Source of the DNA: Danxiaibacter flavus
Lineage (GTDB): Bacteria; Bacteroidota; Bacteroidia; Chitinophagales; Chitinophagaceae
Assembly (NCBI RefSeq): GCF_041060425.1
Contig: NZ_JAULBC010000017.1
Coordinates: forward strand, 1-22,509
Direction of reading: 5' to 3'
DNA length: 22,509 bases
Shown here: piece after piece, positions 1 through 7,226 of the stretch
Numbering within the stretch: position 1 is the first letter of the stretch
Layout: the number at the start of each line of letters is the position of its first letter
Notes under the pieces: model-generated
Seen by the model: the letters and a program-made list of their open reading frames with translations, nothing else
What the model was told of the DNA's origin: nothing
Databases searched by the model: none
Translations under genes and position numbers: made by a program

Positions 1-268
1 CCTATAATCTTAGTAGTATTTTTTGAGCCGCTAATTTATTGAAATCAACCTGCTTATAAACAACTTTTTCAAAGAACTCTTATTTCAACGACATTGAATG
101 GTGAATAGTGAAATGTGCCAGATGCGATATTTGGGGATTACACGGAAAATTGCTAAAAGTGAACAGTAAGATGGGTTTATAAAAAAACTGCGCAGTTTTT
201 ACCTGCGCAGATAATTAAGATGTTTCACCTTTCACTATTGACGTTCTTCACTATTGACTTTCTCCTTC
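1..268. other. Intergenic region with an inverted heptad-repeat pair
   Basis: No gene is supported here. On the minus strand a 25-codon open stretch without a start codon lies at about 1-80; it could be a remnant of a lost gene but is too short to call. A GTGAATA-type heptad run lies at 100-113, and its reverse-complement word type (TTCACTATTGAC) lies at about 226-255, next to the stop of the oxidoreductase gene. Between them is a terminator hairpin, listed separately. Confidence 0.6.
181..210 (-). terminator. Rho-independent terminator of the oxidoreductase gene
   Basis: The self-complementary octamer CTGCGCAG occurs at 188-195 and again at 203-210, with a 7-nt loop. On the minus strand the stem is followed by a run of seven T (complement of the A run at 181-187). 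It lies about 60 bp past the stop of the minus-strand oxidoreductase gene, so it most likely ends that transcript. Confidence 0.75.
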
Positions 269-1621
269 CTACCATCTGAATACTTTTCCTCCCGCCATCA
301 CTTCCTGGGTCTTTTCGTCGAAAGTAGCTTTTTGGCCTGTCTGAACTGCGGCGTTTGTCATAATGGTTGCGATGCTATGAGAATAACCGGCTTCAACGGA
401 CGCGTTTGGCTGCTGGCGGCTTCTTACACATTCCATCCAGTTACCTACATGCGCCAATGTGAGGGAATCACCGCCGGTGTTAGCACTTGTGGAAACCTTT
501 TCTTCGATCTCGCTCAGGTTCATTTCAGGCAATAGATTTGCCTGCAGTTGCATGGCTCCTGCTGCTTTTGCAGATAGCCCGCCCTTGGGAGAAATTTTAT
601 TATTCATCAGGTTCAATTCACCGCCATTAGAGTAATAGATCTCTCCCGGATCGTCATCACCATTACCCATGCGGGATGCGAATGTCACCTGGAAACCTTT
701 TGAAGCGTCATCCTGAGGGCCATAATCGAATACTGCAGTGATCGTATCCCAGTTTCTTCTGCCGTCTTTCCATGTATAAATACCTCCGTTCGCTACTACA
801 CTACGCGGATGCTTTAAACCTGAGAACCAGTGAACAGTATCTATTTGGTGGCTCATCCACTGACCAGCCAGTCCTGAAGAATAAGGCCAGAACAGGCGGA
901 ACTCAAGATATTTTCTCGGATCAAATTTTTCGAAAGGCCTGTTTAACAGCCAGCGCTTCCAGTCGGTATCTTCTTCTTTTAACTGGGCGACCAGATCATT
1001 ACGGCGCCAACGAGCCGGCTGATTTACATTCCATGTAAGCTCCACTTTCAATATATCGCCAAACTTGCCGGATTTTACAAATTGTTCCGCGGCTTTGTAG
1101 TTTCTCCCACTGCGGCGTTGCGAGCCGATCTGCACAATTTTTTTGGTTTCGCGAACAGCTTTTATTGCCGCACGTGCATCTTCCATTGTTTCAGCAAAGG
1201 GTTTTTCAACATAGGCATCGCGACCAGCCCTAACGGCCTCGGCGCAATGTTGGGAATGTTGAAAATCTGCTGTACTCACAAAAACTGCGTCTATATCTTT
1301 TATAGCATACAGCTCATCATTATTTCGGCAGGCAGTAATGTCATGATCCAATTTCTGTTTTAGAAAGGCCTGCCCGTTCTCTCTTTTTACCTTCCATAGG
1401 TCAGATACGGCAATCATATCGAAGTTCATCTTATCCTTATGCGCCATAAAGCCGGGAAGCAATGAGCTTTTAAATCTGTCAGAAAACCCTACAACGCCTA
1501 CATTCACCCGGTCATTGGCTCCGATGATCCTTGCATAGCTCTTGGCAGAAAAGGCAGAGCTCAGGTAAATTGCGGCAGAAGCTTTAGCTGAATTTTTCAG
1601 GAATGTTCTACGTGAATTCAT
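269..1621 (-). CDS. Tat-exported Gfo/Idh/MocA-family oxidoreductase
   Basis: 450-aa NAD(P)-dependent oxidoreductase of the Gfo/Idh/MocA family, which acts on sugars, inositols or related polyols and is widespread in Bacteroidota. The N-terminus carries a twin-arginine signal (SRRTFLK at residues 3-9, then a hydrophobic stretch to about 30), so the enzyme is probably folded with its cofactor and exported to the periplasm. A Rossmann nucleotide-binding start follows (VNVGVVGFSDR, 39-49) and the family EKP motif is at 139-141 (VEKPFAET). A later SHQIDTVHW segment matches the usual substrate-site region. The ATG at 1621 places the Tat motif at the very N-terminus, which supports this start. The substrate cannot be told from sequence. 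It is monocistronic as far as visible, with its own terminator downstream. Confidence 0.93.
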   Translation of the reverse strand: MNSRRTFLKNSAKASAAIYLSSAFSAKSYARIIGANDRVNVGVVGFSDRFKSSLLPGFMAHKDKMNFDMIAVSDLWKVKRENGQAFLKQKLDHDITACRNNDELYAIKDIDAVFVSTADFQHSQHCAEAVRAGRDAYVEKPFAETMEDARAAIKAVRETKKIVQIGSQRRSGRNYKAAEQFVKSGKFGDILKVELTWNVNQPARWRRNDLVAQLKEEDTDWKRWLLNRPFEKFDPRKYLEFRLFWPYSSGLAGQWMSHQIDTVHWFSGLKHPRSVVANGGIYTWKDGRRNWDTITAVFDYGPQDDASKGFQVTFASRMGNGDDDPGEIYYSNGGELNLMNNKISPKGGLSAKAAGAMQLQANLLPEMNLSEIEEKVSTSANTGGDSLTLAHVGNWMECVRSRQQPNASVEAGYSHSIATIMTNAAVQTGQKATFDEKTQEVMAGGKVFRW

Positions 1622-1789
1622 ATGGCTGTGGTTGTTTTAAGTAAAGTCAAAATCAATAGTGCAACCGCTGCAAATCTGTTACTTGCGTATTTTCATGGCT
1701 AAGCAGTTAAGCATTTCCTAAATATAACATTCTTGAAATTAAGTTGAATGTCAGCCACCGGATTTTTTTACGGAAACGTTTGCTTGGGG
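1622..1789. other. Upstream region of the oxidoreductase gene
   Basis: This non-coding stretch should hold the minus-strand promoter of the oxidoreductase gene. No clean TAnnTTTG element was found in it. It runs into the heptad array at 1790. Confidence 0.4.
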
Positions 1790-1880
1790 AGCTGTCAGCT
1801 ATTAGCTATTAGCTGTTAGCTTTGGGTATCAGGTATCAGGCGTGAGGTGTAAGGCATGTGATGTAGGGCATTAGGAGAGC
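1790..1880. repeat. Phase-locked degenerate heptad array, 13 units
   Basis: Thirteen consecutive 7-bp words run without a phase break. The first five are AGCT-type (AGCTGTC, AGCTATT, AGCTATT, AGCTGTT, AGCTTTG). The next eight mostly begin with GG (GGTATCA twice, then GGCGTGA, GGTGTAA, GGCATGT, GATGTAG, GGCATTA, GGAGAGC). The word changes at 1825 but the 7-bp register does not. No coding function is plausible. Confidence 0.85.
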
Positions 1881-1903
1881 AGGCTTGGTTTTAAAATAGT
1901 GCA

Positions 1904-2353
1904 TAAAATCTTTGTGGTCCTTTCTGCCTTTGCGCCTTTGTGGCAAAAAAACTCCGTGNNNNNNNNNNNNNNNNNNNNNNNNNNNNNNNNNNNNNNNNNN
2001 NNNNNNNNNNNNNNNNNNNNNNNNNNNNNNNNNNNNNNNNNNNNNNNNNNNNNNNNNNTTTCGTTTTTTCGCTGTGTCTCCGTGGTTCAAAAATCTTTGC
2101 GCATCTTTCTGCCTTTGCGCCTTTGTGGCAAAAAACTCCGTGTTTCGTTTTTTCGCTATGTCTCCGTGGTTCCCAAAACATCTTTGCGCATCTTTCTGCC
2201 TTTGCGCCTTTGTGGCAAAAAACTCCGTGTTTCGTTTTTTCGCTGTGTCTCCGTGGTTCAAAAATCTTTGCGCATCTTTCTGCCTTTGCGCCTTTGTGGC
2301 AAAAAACTCCGTGTTTCGTTTTTTCGCTGTGTCTCCGTGGTTCCCAAAACATC
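1904..2353. repeat. Tandem array of alternating 84- and 87-bp units
   Basis: Complete units lie at 2059-2142 (84 bp), 2143-2229 (87 bp) and 2230-2313 (84 bp). A truncated unit of the 87-bp type runs from 2314 to about 2353, and a diverged partial unit at 1904-1958 precedes the gap. The two unit types differ at one place: after CCGTGGTTC one reads AAAAATCTTTGCGC and the other CCAAAACATCTTTGCGC. They strictly alternate where visible, giving a 171-bp higher-order repeat. Within units there is an octad sub-period (TTTCTGCC, TTTGCGCC, TTTGTGGC). Open frames across the array are by-products of the repeat. Confidence 0.9.
1959..2058. other. Assembly gap (100 N)
   Basis: Exactly 100 N lie inside the tandem array. 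A round 100 is a common placeholder for a gap of unknown size, so the true copy number of the array is not known. Confidence 0.95.
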
Positions 2354-2354
2354 T

Positions 2355-2362
2355 TAATTTTG
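2355..2362 (+). promoter_or_regulatory. Bacteroidota -7 promoter element for the ElaA-like gene
   Basis: TAATTTTG matches the TAnnTTTG consensus of the Bacteroidota primary sigma factor. It ends only 4 nt before the ATG at 2367, so the transcript is likely to be leaderless or nearly so. It is formed where the last tandem-repeat unit breaks off: the repeat has CATCTTTGCGC and this site has CATCTTAATTTTGCGC. No TTG -33 element was found at the usual spacing. Confidence 0.55.
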
Positions 2363-2366
2363 CGCG

Positions 2367-2825
2367 ATGAGCAATACTACCAACCTTACCTGGATCTTTA
2401 AAACCTTTGACGAACTCACTTCCAAAGAGCTCTACAGCATACTATGGTTGCGAAACGAGGTTTTTGTAGTAGAACAAAATTGCGTCTTTCAGGATGCAGA
2501 TTACAAAGATCCCAAATGCGATCATCTCGCAGGATATATTGATGGGAAAATAGCAGCTTATTCACGCATTGTTCCGCCTGGCGTATCTTATGAACAACCA
2601 TCCATCGGCAGAATTGTGACCAATCCTGCGTTTCGCGGAAGTGGAGCGGGGAAGGCCTTGTTAATCAAATCAATAGCTATCTGCGATGAAATGTTTAAGG
2701 GCAAACCTATCCGCATCGGCGCGCAGCTATACCTAAAGAAATTTTACGAGTCATTTGGCTTCTGCCAATCTTCTGAAATGTATTTGGAAGATGGGATAGA
2801 GCATATTGAGATGATCAGGGGGTGA
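2367..2825 (+). CDS. ElaA-type GNAT N-acetyltransferase
   Basis: 152-aa protein of the GCN5-related acetyltransferase fold, closest by eye to the ElaA subfamily. The hallmark N-terminal segment is LRNEVFVVEQNCVFQDAD (about residues 28-45). The acetyl-CoA-binding strand and loop SIGRIVTNPAFRGSGAGKAL (about 79-98) follows, with the R-G-x-G-x-G pyrophosphate loop, and the C-terminal YESFGF and YLEDGIEHIEM segments are typical for ElaA. It is cytosolic and the substrate is unknown. The length is normal for the family. The start is fixed by the end of the repeat array and the promoter element just upstream. The stop codon TGA lies inside the first heptad (GTGAATA) of the repeats that follow. Confidence 0.9.
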   Translation: MSNTTNLTWIFKTFDELTSKELYSILWLRNEVFVVEQNCVFQDADYKDPKCDHLAGYIDGKIAAYSRIVPPGVSYEQPSIGRIVTNPAFRGSGAGKALLIKSIAICDEMFKGKPIRIGAQLYLKKFYESFGFCQSSEMYLEDGIEHIEMIRG

Positions 2826-3123
2826 ATAGTCAATCGTGAATAGTGAATAGTGAAAACTTTGATCAGTAAACAGTTGTGCAACTTCGCAACATATTTAAAT
2901 TGTTTGATTAGTATGGATAGAGATCTTTTACTGCCAAAAAAATGTTTTCACTGCTACACCTTTCACTATTGACCGTTCACTATTCACCGGTTCAGATTGT
3001 TCAAAAAACAACACAGGCTCAAACCCGAGCACTTCGTCCTTCGTAATTCGTACTTGCATTCATTCGCTGCCGCAAAAAAGGCATTCTGCCGCATTTTTCA
3101 CTATTCACCATTGACTATTCACC
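2821..3123. repeat. Heptad-repeat mosaic with a 27-bp inverted pair
   Basis: This fills most of the gap between the acetyltransferase and the DPP-IV gene. Heptads of GTGAATA/GTCAATC type run from 2822 to about 2856, and reverse-orientation copies lie at 2960-2987 and 3097-3123. The segments 2821-2847 and 3097-3123 are reverse complements over 27 bp with one mismatch. A GTCCTTC, GTAATTC, GTACTTG run lies at 3036-3056. In the rest up to 3172 no gene and no clear promoter was seen. Confidence 0.85.
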
Positions 3124-3172
3124 GTTTTTTCTCTTTTTCCATTACATTGCGGCCTTCCTTAAAACGATTAAC

Positions 3173-5296
3173 ATGAGAAAAACGCTAGTTAAGGCAGCCG
3201 GCTTGTCCGTGTTTGCGTTAATGGTACTTAACGGTTCTGCCCAATTGAAACAGTTGACCGGTGAACAAATTTTTCAGAATAAAACAACCGGTCTTTTGAA
3301 AGACCTGCCGGTAATAGCTGGCTGGAAAGATGATACGCATTATATTATTTCCGCAGGTAAAGATGGGCACAAATCTGTGGACGTCATCAGCGGAAAAGAA
3401 GAATCTATCATATTGCCGGTTAAGAGCGACAATGTTTACCTTGAAAAGAATGACATCTTTTTTAAAGATGCCGGTGGGAAGGCCATTCAACTAACCAAAA
3501 CACCGGACGAAGAAAAGAATCCAACACTTTCTCCGGATGCAACACGTATAGCCTTTACCCGTAACAACAATCTTTTTGTACTTGAAATAGCCAGTGGTAA
3601 AGAAACCCAGCTTTCAACAGATGGCAGCGATGTTGTTTATAATGGTTATGCTTCATGGGTGTATTATGAAGAGATTCTTGGAAGACCTTCAAAATACAAA
3701 GCTTTCTGGTGGAGTCCGGATAGCAAGCATCTTGCGTACATGCACTTTAATGATAGCAAAGTGCCGATGTTCCCGTTATATGGTGCGGATGGTCAGCATG
3801 GTTACGTGGAGGAAACGCGTTATCCTGCCGCCGGCGATCCAAATCCGGAAGTAAAAATTGGTATTGCGGATATTACAACTGCACAAACCGTGTGGAGCGA
3901 TTTTAATGAGAAAGATGACCAGTATTTTGGTACGCCATTCTGGTCTCCCGACGGAAAAAAACTATGGCAGCAGTGGATGAACCGCGGGCAGGATCATTTA
4001 TTTGTGTATGCGATTGATCCCACTAATGGAAGTAAAACAGCGGTATATGAAGAGCAGCAAAAAACATGGATTGACTGGCTGGACGACATTCATTTCCTGG
4101 CGAACAATAAAGGATACATTGTTGTTTCCGACAAAAGCGGTTGGATGCATATTTATCAATATGACATGAATGGTAAACCGGTAAAACAAATCACTGACGG
4201 CAACTGGACAGTAAAAGATATCGTGAAGATCGACGAGAAAAAACAACAGGTTTATTTTACAGCGAGAAAAGAGAATTCTGCAAGATTTGATTATTACGTA
4301 GTTGGGCTTGACGGAAAAAATCTGAAACGCCTGACTTTCGGTGATTACACACACAGCGTTGAAGTATCTCCAAACGCAACATATTTTATCACCACCTATT
4401 CAAATCTCAACACGCCTAAAAAAATGGCAGTAGTTGATAATAAAGGAAAACTGATCAGAGAAATCGCTGACAGCAAAGGTGATGACTACGACAAATATCA
4501 AACAGCTAAAACTGAATTAATCCGCGTTAACGTGGATGGTTTTGATTTGCCGGTAACCATTATTTATCCGAATAATTTTGATGAGCATAAAAAATATCCT
4601 GTCTTCATCAGCATTTATGGCGGTCCGAATGCAGGTACTGTTTATGATTCTTACAAAGGAATTGGTGAATATCAATGGTGGGCTAAAGAAGATCTGATCC
4701 AGGTGGCAATTGATCACCGTGGTTCCGGTCATTTTGGAAAAGCCGGACAAAACTATCTGCATCGCGACCTGAGCCATTGGGAAATTCACGACTATAGTGA
4801 AGTTGTGAAATGGTTATCTGCAAAGCCTTACATCAATAAAGACAAAGTTGCAATCTCTGGTTTCAGCTATGGTGGTTATACAACCTGTATGGCATTAACA
4901 CGTGGCGCAGATGTATTTAAATATGGTATTGCAGGTGGTAGTGTAACTGATTGGCACTTGTACGACAGCCATTATACCGAACGTTACATGGATACCCCGG
5001 CTGAAAATCCTGAAGGGTATAAAAGCAGTGCTGTTGCCACTTATTTAAACAACTACAAGGGTAACCTGTATATTATCCATGGAACGATGGATGATAACGT
5101 GCACATGCAAAACAGTATTCAGCTGATAGGTGCTTTGCAAGATAAAAAAGCTGATTTCCAGATGGCATTCTATCCTGGCGGCAGACATGGCTGGCGTAAT
5201 TATCCGGACAGATGGAAACACTACAACAACGAGCGCGTAAAATACATTTACAAAAATTTGTTGGAGAAAGAAGTGCCGCAGGAGGCGATGCAATAG
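3173..5296 (+). CDS. Secreted dipeptidyl peptidase IV (S9 family)
   Basis: 707-aa serine exopeptidase of family S9B, which removes X-Pro or X-Ala dipeptides from peptide N-termini, probably in the periplasm. A signal peptide covers about residues 1-23 (cleavage near GSA-QL). The DPP-IV beta-propeller occupies roughly 95-440 and contains the substrate N-terminus-binding Glu pair E166-E167 (WVYYEEILGR), equivalent to the EE motif of human DPP4. The alpha/beta-hydrolase domain (about 480-700) has the nucleophile S565 in GFSYGGYT, D640 in HGTMDDNV and H672 in GGRHGW, so the triad is complete. The length is normal. The ATG at 3173 directly precedes the signal peptide. The stop TAG is part of the first AGCTATT-type heptad downstream. 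The gene is probably monocistronic, with a strong terminator 70 bp downstream. Confidence 0.96.
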   Translation: MRKTLVKAAGLSVFALMVLNGSAQLKQLTGEQIFQNKTTGLLKDLPVIAGWKDDTHYIISAGKDGHKSVDVISGKEESIILPVKSDNVYLEKNDIFFKDAGGKAIQLTKTPDEEKNPTLSPDATRIAFTRNNNLFVLEIASGKETQLSTDGSDVVYNGYASWVYYEEILGRPSKYKAFWWSPDSKHLAYMHFNDSKVPMFPLYGADGQHGYVEETRYPAAGDPNPEVKIGIADITTAQTVWSDFNEKDDQYFGTPFWSPDGKKLWQQWMNRGQDHLFVYAIDPTNGSKTAVYEEQQKTWIDWLDDIHFLANNKGYIVVSDKSGWMHIYQYDMNGKPVKQITDGNWTVKDIVKIDEKKQQVYFTARKENSARFDYYVVGLDGKNLKRLTFGDYTHSVEVSPNATYFITTYSNLNTPKKMAVVDNKGKLIREIADSKGDDYDKYQTAKTELIRVNVDGFDLPVTIIYPNNFDEHKKYPVFISIYGGPNAGTVYDSYKGIGEYQWWAKEDLIQVAIDHRGSGHFGKAGQNYLHRDLSHWEIHDYSEVVKWLSAKPYINKDKVAISGFSYGGYTTCMALTRGADVFKYGIAGGSVTDWHLYDSHYTERYMDTPAENPEGYKSSAVATYLNNYKGNLYIIHGTMDDNVHMQNSIQLIGALQDKKADFQMAFYPGGRHGWRNYPDRWKHYNNERVKYIYKNLLEKEVPQEAMQ

Positions 5297-5508
5297 CTAT
5301 TAGCTTTTAGCTATCAGCTATCAGCTGACGATGAATGTTTGAGGGTTTAAATTATACTTAGGCTATAAAAAAGTGTTGATGAAATTTTCGTCAACACTTT
5401 TTTATTTAAACAGATTGCGTTAATAAAACATATCGGAGAATCAGGTTATATATAGTCGGACTCTTTGAACTAAGTAGCTAATAGCTGATTGCTGATAGCT
5501 GACAGCTA
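5295..5508. repeat. Inverted heptad arrays flanking a bidirectional terminator
   Basis: AGCTATT/AGCTATC-type heptads run from 5295 to about 5330, starting in the DPP-IV stop codon. The inverted set (AGCTAATAGCTGATTGCTG and on) runs from about 5473 to 5508 and ends in the stop codon of the convergent phosphoesterase gene. The arms pair heptad for heptad with scattered mismatches, around the terminator at 5367-5403. Confidence 0.85.
5367..5403. terminator. Bidirectional terminator between convergent genes
   Basis: AAAAAAGTGTTGA at 5367-5379 pairs perfectly with TCAACACTTTTTT at 5391-5403. Each strand ends the stem in a T run, so it can stop both the DPP-IV transcript (+) and the phosphoesterase transcript (-). 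Confidence 0.85.
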
Positions 5509-5994
5509 CCGCATTTCCACCACCTCCAAATTCTTTATCTCCTTCCCGTCAATCACAAATCGCAGCAACGTTCTAACCTTATGCCAGCCCTGTTTTCCTG
5601 CGGCGCCGGGATTCATGTGGAGACACTGCAGCTTTTCATCATACATCACTTTTAAAATGTGCGAGTGGCCCGAAATAAATAACTGAGGATGCTCACGCAA
5701 GATCACATCTTTTACACCCGGCGCATATTTATTGGGATAGCCTCCAATGTGCTTGATAAATACTTTTACATCTTCACACATAAATATCAGCTCTTCGGGA
5801 AATTCAGACCGGATATCCATTCCATCAATATTGCCGTATACGCCACGCAGCGATTTCAATTTTCTCAATTGTTCAGCAACAGCTATCGTTCCAAAATCTC
5901 CACCGTGCCATATCTCATCACAGTTCTCCAGATGTTTTAATATAGCCTCATCCATGTAGTTATGCGTGTCCGAAATCAATCCAATCCTGATCAT
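5506..5994 (-). CDS. YfcE/MJ0936-type metallophosphoesterase
   Basis: 162-aa calcineurin-like phosphoesterase of the small YfcE/MJ0936 family, which hydrolyses phosphodiester model substrates with two metal ions in the cytosol. The metal ligands are visible in order: D9 and H11 (SDTHN), D33 (HGGDFG), N55 (GNID), H82 (KHIGGYP) and H110/H112 (SGHSHI), followed by the family NPGAAG segment. The length is typical. It is the last gene of a same-strand run that begins with the SGNH esterase. The heptad array between the Nudix gene and this one ends about 6 bp before its ATG. The stop TAG belongs to a downstream heptad. Confidence 0.93.
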   Translation of the reverse strand: MIRIGLISDTHNYMDEAILKHLENCDEIWHGGDFGTIAVAEQLRKLKSLRGVYGNIDGMDIRSEFPEELIFMCEDVKVFIKHIGGYPNKYAPGVKDVILREHPQLFISGHSHILKVMYDEKLQCLHMNPGAAGKQGWHKVRTLLRFVIDGKEIKNLEVVEMR

Positions 5995-5998
5995 AATA

Positions 5999-6299
5999 AT
6001 GTACGATGTTAGATGTACGATGTACGATGTGTTGTCAAGTACGAGTTACGAAGTACGAAGTACGTTAACGCAATCCGCTTCACTATTAACAATCCTGTCA
6101 ATCTTCAAATCCGGTTTAAGTACGAGTTACGAGGTACTTAGTACGTTAACGCAGTCTGATTCATTATTAATAACCCTGTCAATCTTCAAATTCGGTTTAA
6201 GTACGAATTACGAGGTACGAAGTACGTTAACGCAATCTGTTTCATTATCAAAAATCCCGTCAATCCTCCAATCCCCTAAATCCTGGTCCAGACAATATC
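5999..6299. repeat. Intergenic region made wholly of repeats, with three 81-bp units
   Basis: The whole gap between the Nudix stop and the phosphoesterase start is repetitive. GTACGAT heptads fill 5999-6030. Three direct 81-bp units start at 6037, 6118 and 6199. Each unit has an AGTACGA/GTTACGA heptad half and an AATCCTG/TCAATCT-type half. The last stretch (AAATCCC, GTCAATC, CTCCAAT and on) keeps a 7-bp step up to the Nudix stop and seems to run into its final codons. An open frame crosses the units because 81 is a multiple of three, but it lacks any protein-like character. Confidence 0.88.
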
Positions 6300-6716
6300 C
6301 TAGTCTACCAAATCATCCAATCTCAGTCTTTCAAATGCAGTTATCACTCCCGGCACAACATGTTCCTGCAACCTGTAAGTCTGTTCATCAAAGTATTCAA
6401 TTCCGCCAATCTCATTGCCCGGAACAGGTTGGTGTTTCAGATCGCAGATAAAACAATCCTGTTTCATCAATAAGTTGTTTTCTCCGAACGCAGGCGCCTG
6501 AATATGATAATAATATTGAAGATCATTTTCTTCCAGATCTATATTCAATTCTTCTTTTATCTCACGCTGTAAAGCCTGTAACGAAGTTTCATCTGCATCA
6601 ACTTTCCCACCCGGCAGATAAAATGCATTTTTGTTTTTGCTGAAAGCGAGAAGCAGCTTCCTGTTTTTCAAAACAATCAGGCCTGCGCATTGAATAGAAG
6701 TCAGGTACCGTTCCAT
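6300..6716 (-). CDS. Nudix hydrolase
   Basis: 138-aa Nudix-fold pyrophosphohydrolase, cytosolic and probably acting on a nucleoside diphosphate derivative. The Nudix box is at residues 37-59: G37, E43, R51, E52, E55 and E56 are all present (GGKVDADE, then REIKEEL). The usual Gly after the EE pair is Asn58, a common variation. The last residues (RLRLDDLVD) are encoded by DNA that continues the downstream heptad pattern, so the native C-terminus may have been reshaped by repeat invasion. It lies 21 bp downstream of the DinB-like gene on the same strand and is very likely cotranscribed with it. Confidence 0.93.
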   Translation of the reverse strand: MERYLTSIQCAGLIVLKNRKLLLAFSKNKNAFYLPGGKVDADETSLQALQREIKEELNIDLEENDLQYYYHIQAPAFGENNLLMKQDCFICDLKHQPVPGNEIGGIEYFDEQTYRLQEHVVPGVITAFERLRLDDLVD

Positions 6717-6737
6717 GCAGGCAAACTTAAACGACTC

Positions 6738-7223
6738 TTAGCAGAGTCCCAAAATCCTGTCAGGCCTTAATTGTATTCCCAATTTAAAAATGGTAAAAAA
6801 ATGATGAGCTTCATGTAGCAGAAAAACTTCTGTCCATCCTTCAACAGTCATGGTGCCATACAAAAAATGCTTACCGGTGGCAAGCAATGCGTTGCCACTT
6901 AAAGAAGACAGGTAAGCGGTAACTTCATAACGTGTTTTATAAAGATCAGTCAGCATGTCGTAAAAAGACTTTTTCTGCCACTCATAAAACAATGGATCAT
7001 CTTCAGCTTTATACTGACCAAACAGTGGAGTTCCGCCTGCTTCAATCTGTCGCATTCTTCCCAGAAACAATTCATTGTAACGGCCCAGATGCACAAGATT
7101 TTCATAAATACTCCATTTGTCTGCAATGGGGTGAGAACGGATTTCATCCTCTGTCAAACTATACATCAATGTGGCCAGCGTATCCGGCTGCGTATGTAAG
7201 CGTTGGGTTAGATGATCTTTCAT
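6738..7223 (-). CDS. DinB/YfiT-like putative metal-binding protein
   Basis: 161-aa protein of the DinB superfamily (four-helix bundle). The three metal-ligand histidines of this fold are visible: H45 (NLVHLGRY) and H137 plus H141 (HEAHHFF). The conserved DKWSIYENLVHL segment at about 35-46 is typical. Some relatives are thiol-dependent transferases, but the role of this copy cannot be assigned. It is cytosolic and of normal length. The gene starts just downstream of a repeat-filled gap after the SGNH esterase gene and is followed at 21 bp by the Nudix gene. The pairing with a Nudix hydrolase suggests detoxification or housekeeping, which is inference. Confidence 0.88.
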   Translation of the reverse strand: MKDHLTQRLHTQPDTLATLMYSLTEDEIRSHPIADKWSIYENLVHLGRYNELFLGRMRQIEAGGTPLFGQYKAEDDPLFYEWQKKSFYDMLTDLYKTRYEVTAYLSSLSGNALLATGKHFLYGTMTVEGWTEVFLLHEAHHFFTIFKLGIQLRPDRILGLC

Positions 7224-7226
7224 AAT

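Noticed and set aside
1..80. Minus-strand open stretch that looks like a protein C-terminus
   Set aside because: Only about 25 codons, with a stop directly upstream and no start codon; not enough to call a gene or pseudogene.
1904..2353. CRISPR array
   Set aside because: Units are adjacent near-identical 84/87-bp copies without unique spacers and no cas genes are near.
1836..2401. Several open frames on both strands through the 84/87-bp array
   Set aside because: They exist because the repeat lacks stops; the proteins would be repeat translations, cross the N gap and overlap each other on both strands.
3218..5293. Several minus-strand frames within the DPP-IV gene
   Set aside because: Antisense shadows of a strong coding frame without any domain features.
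5966..6451. 161-aa frame with 27-aa repeats (plus strand)
   Set aside because: It results from the 81-bp non-coding units being a multiple of three, and it runs antisense through the well-supported Nudix gene.
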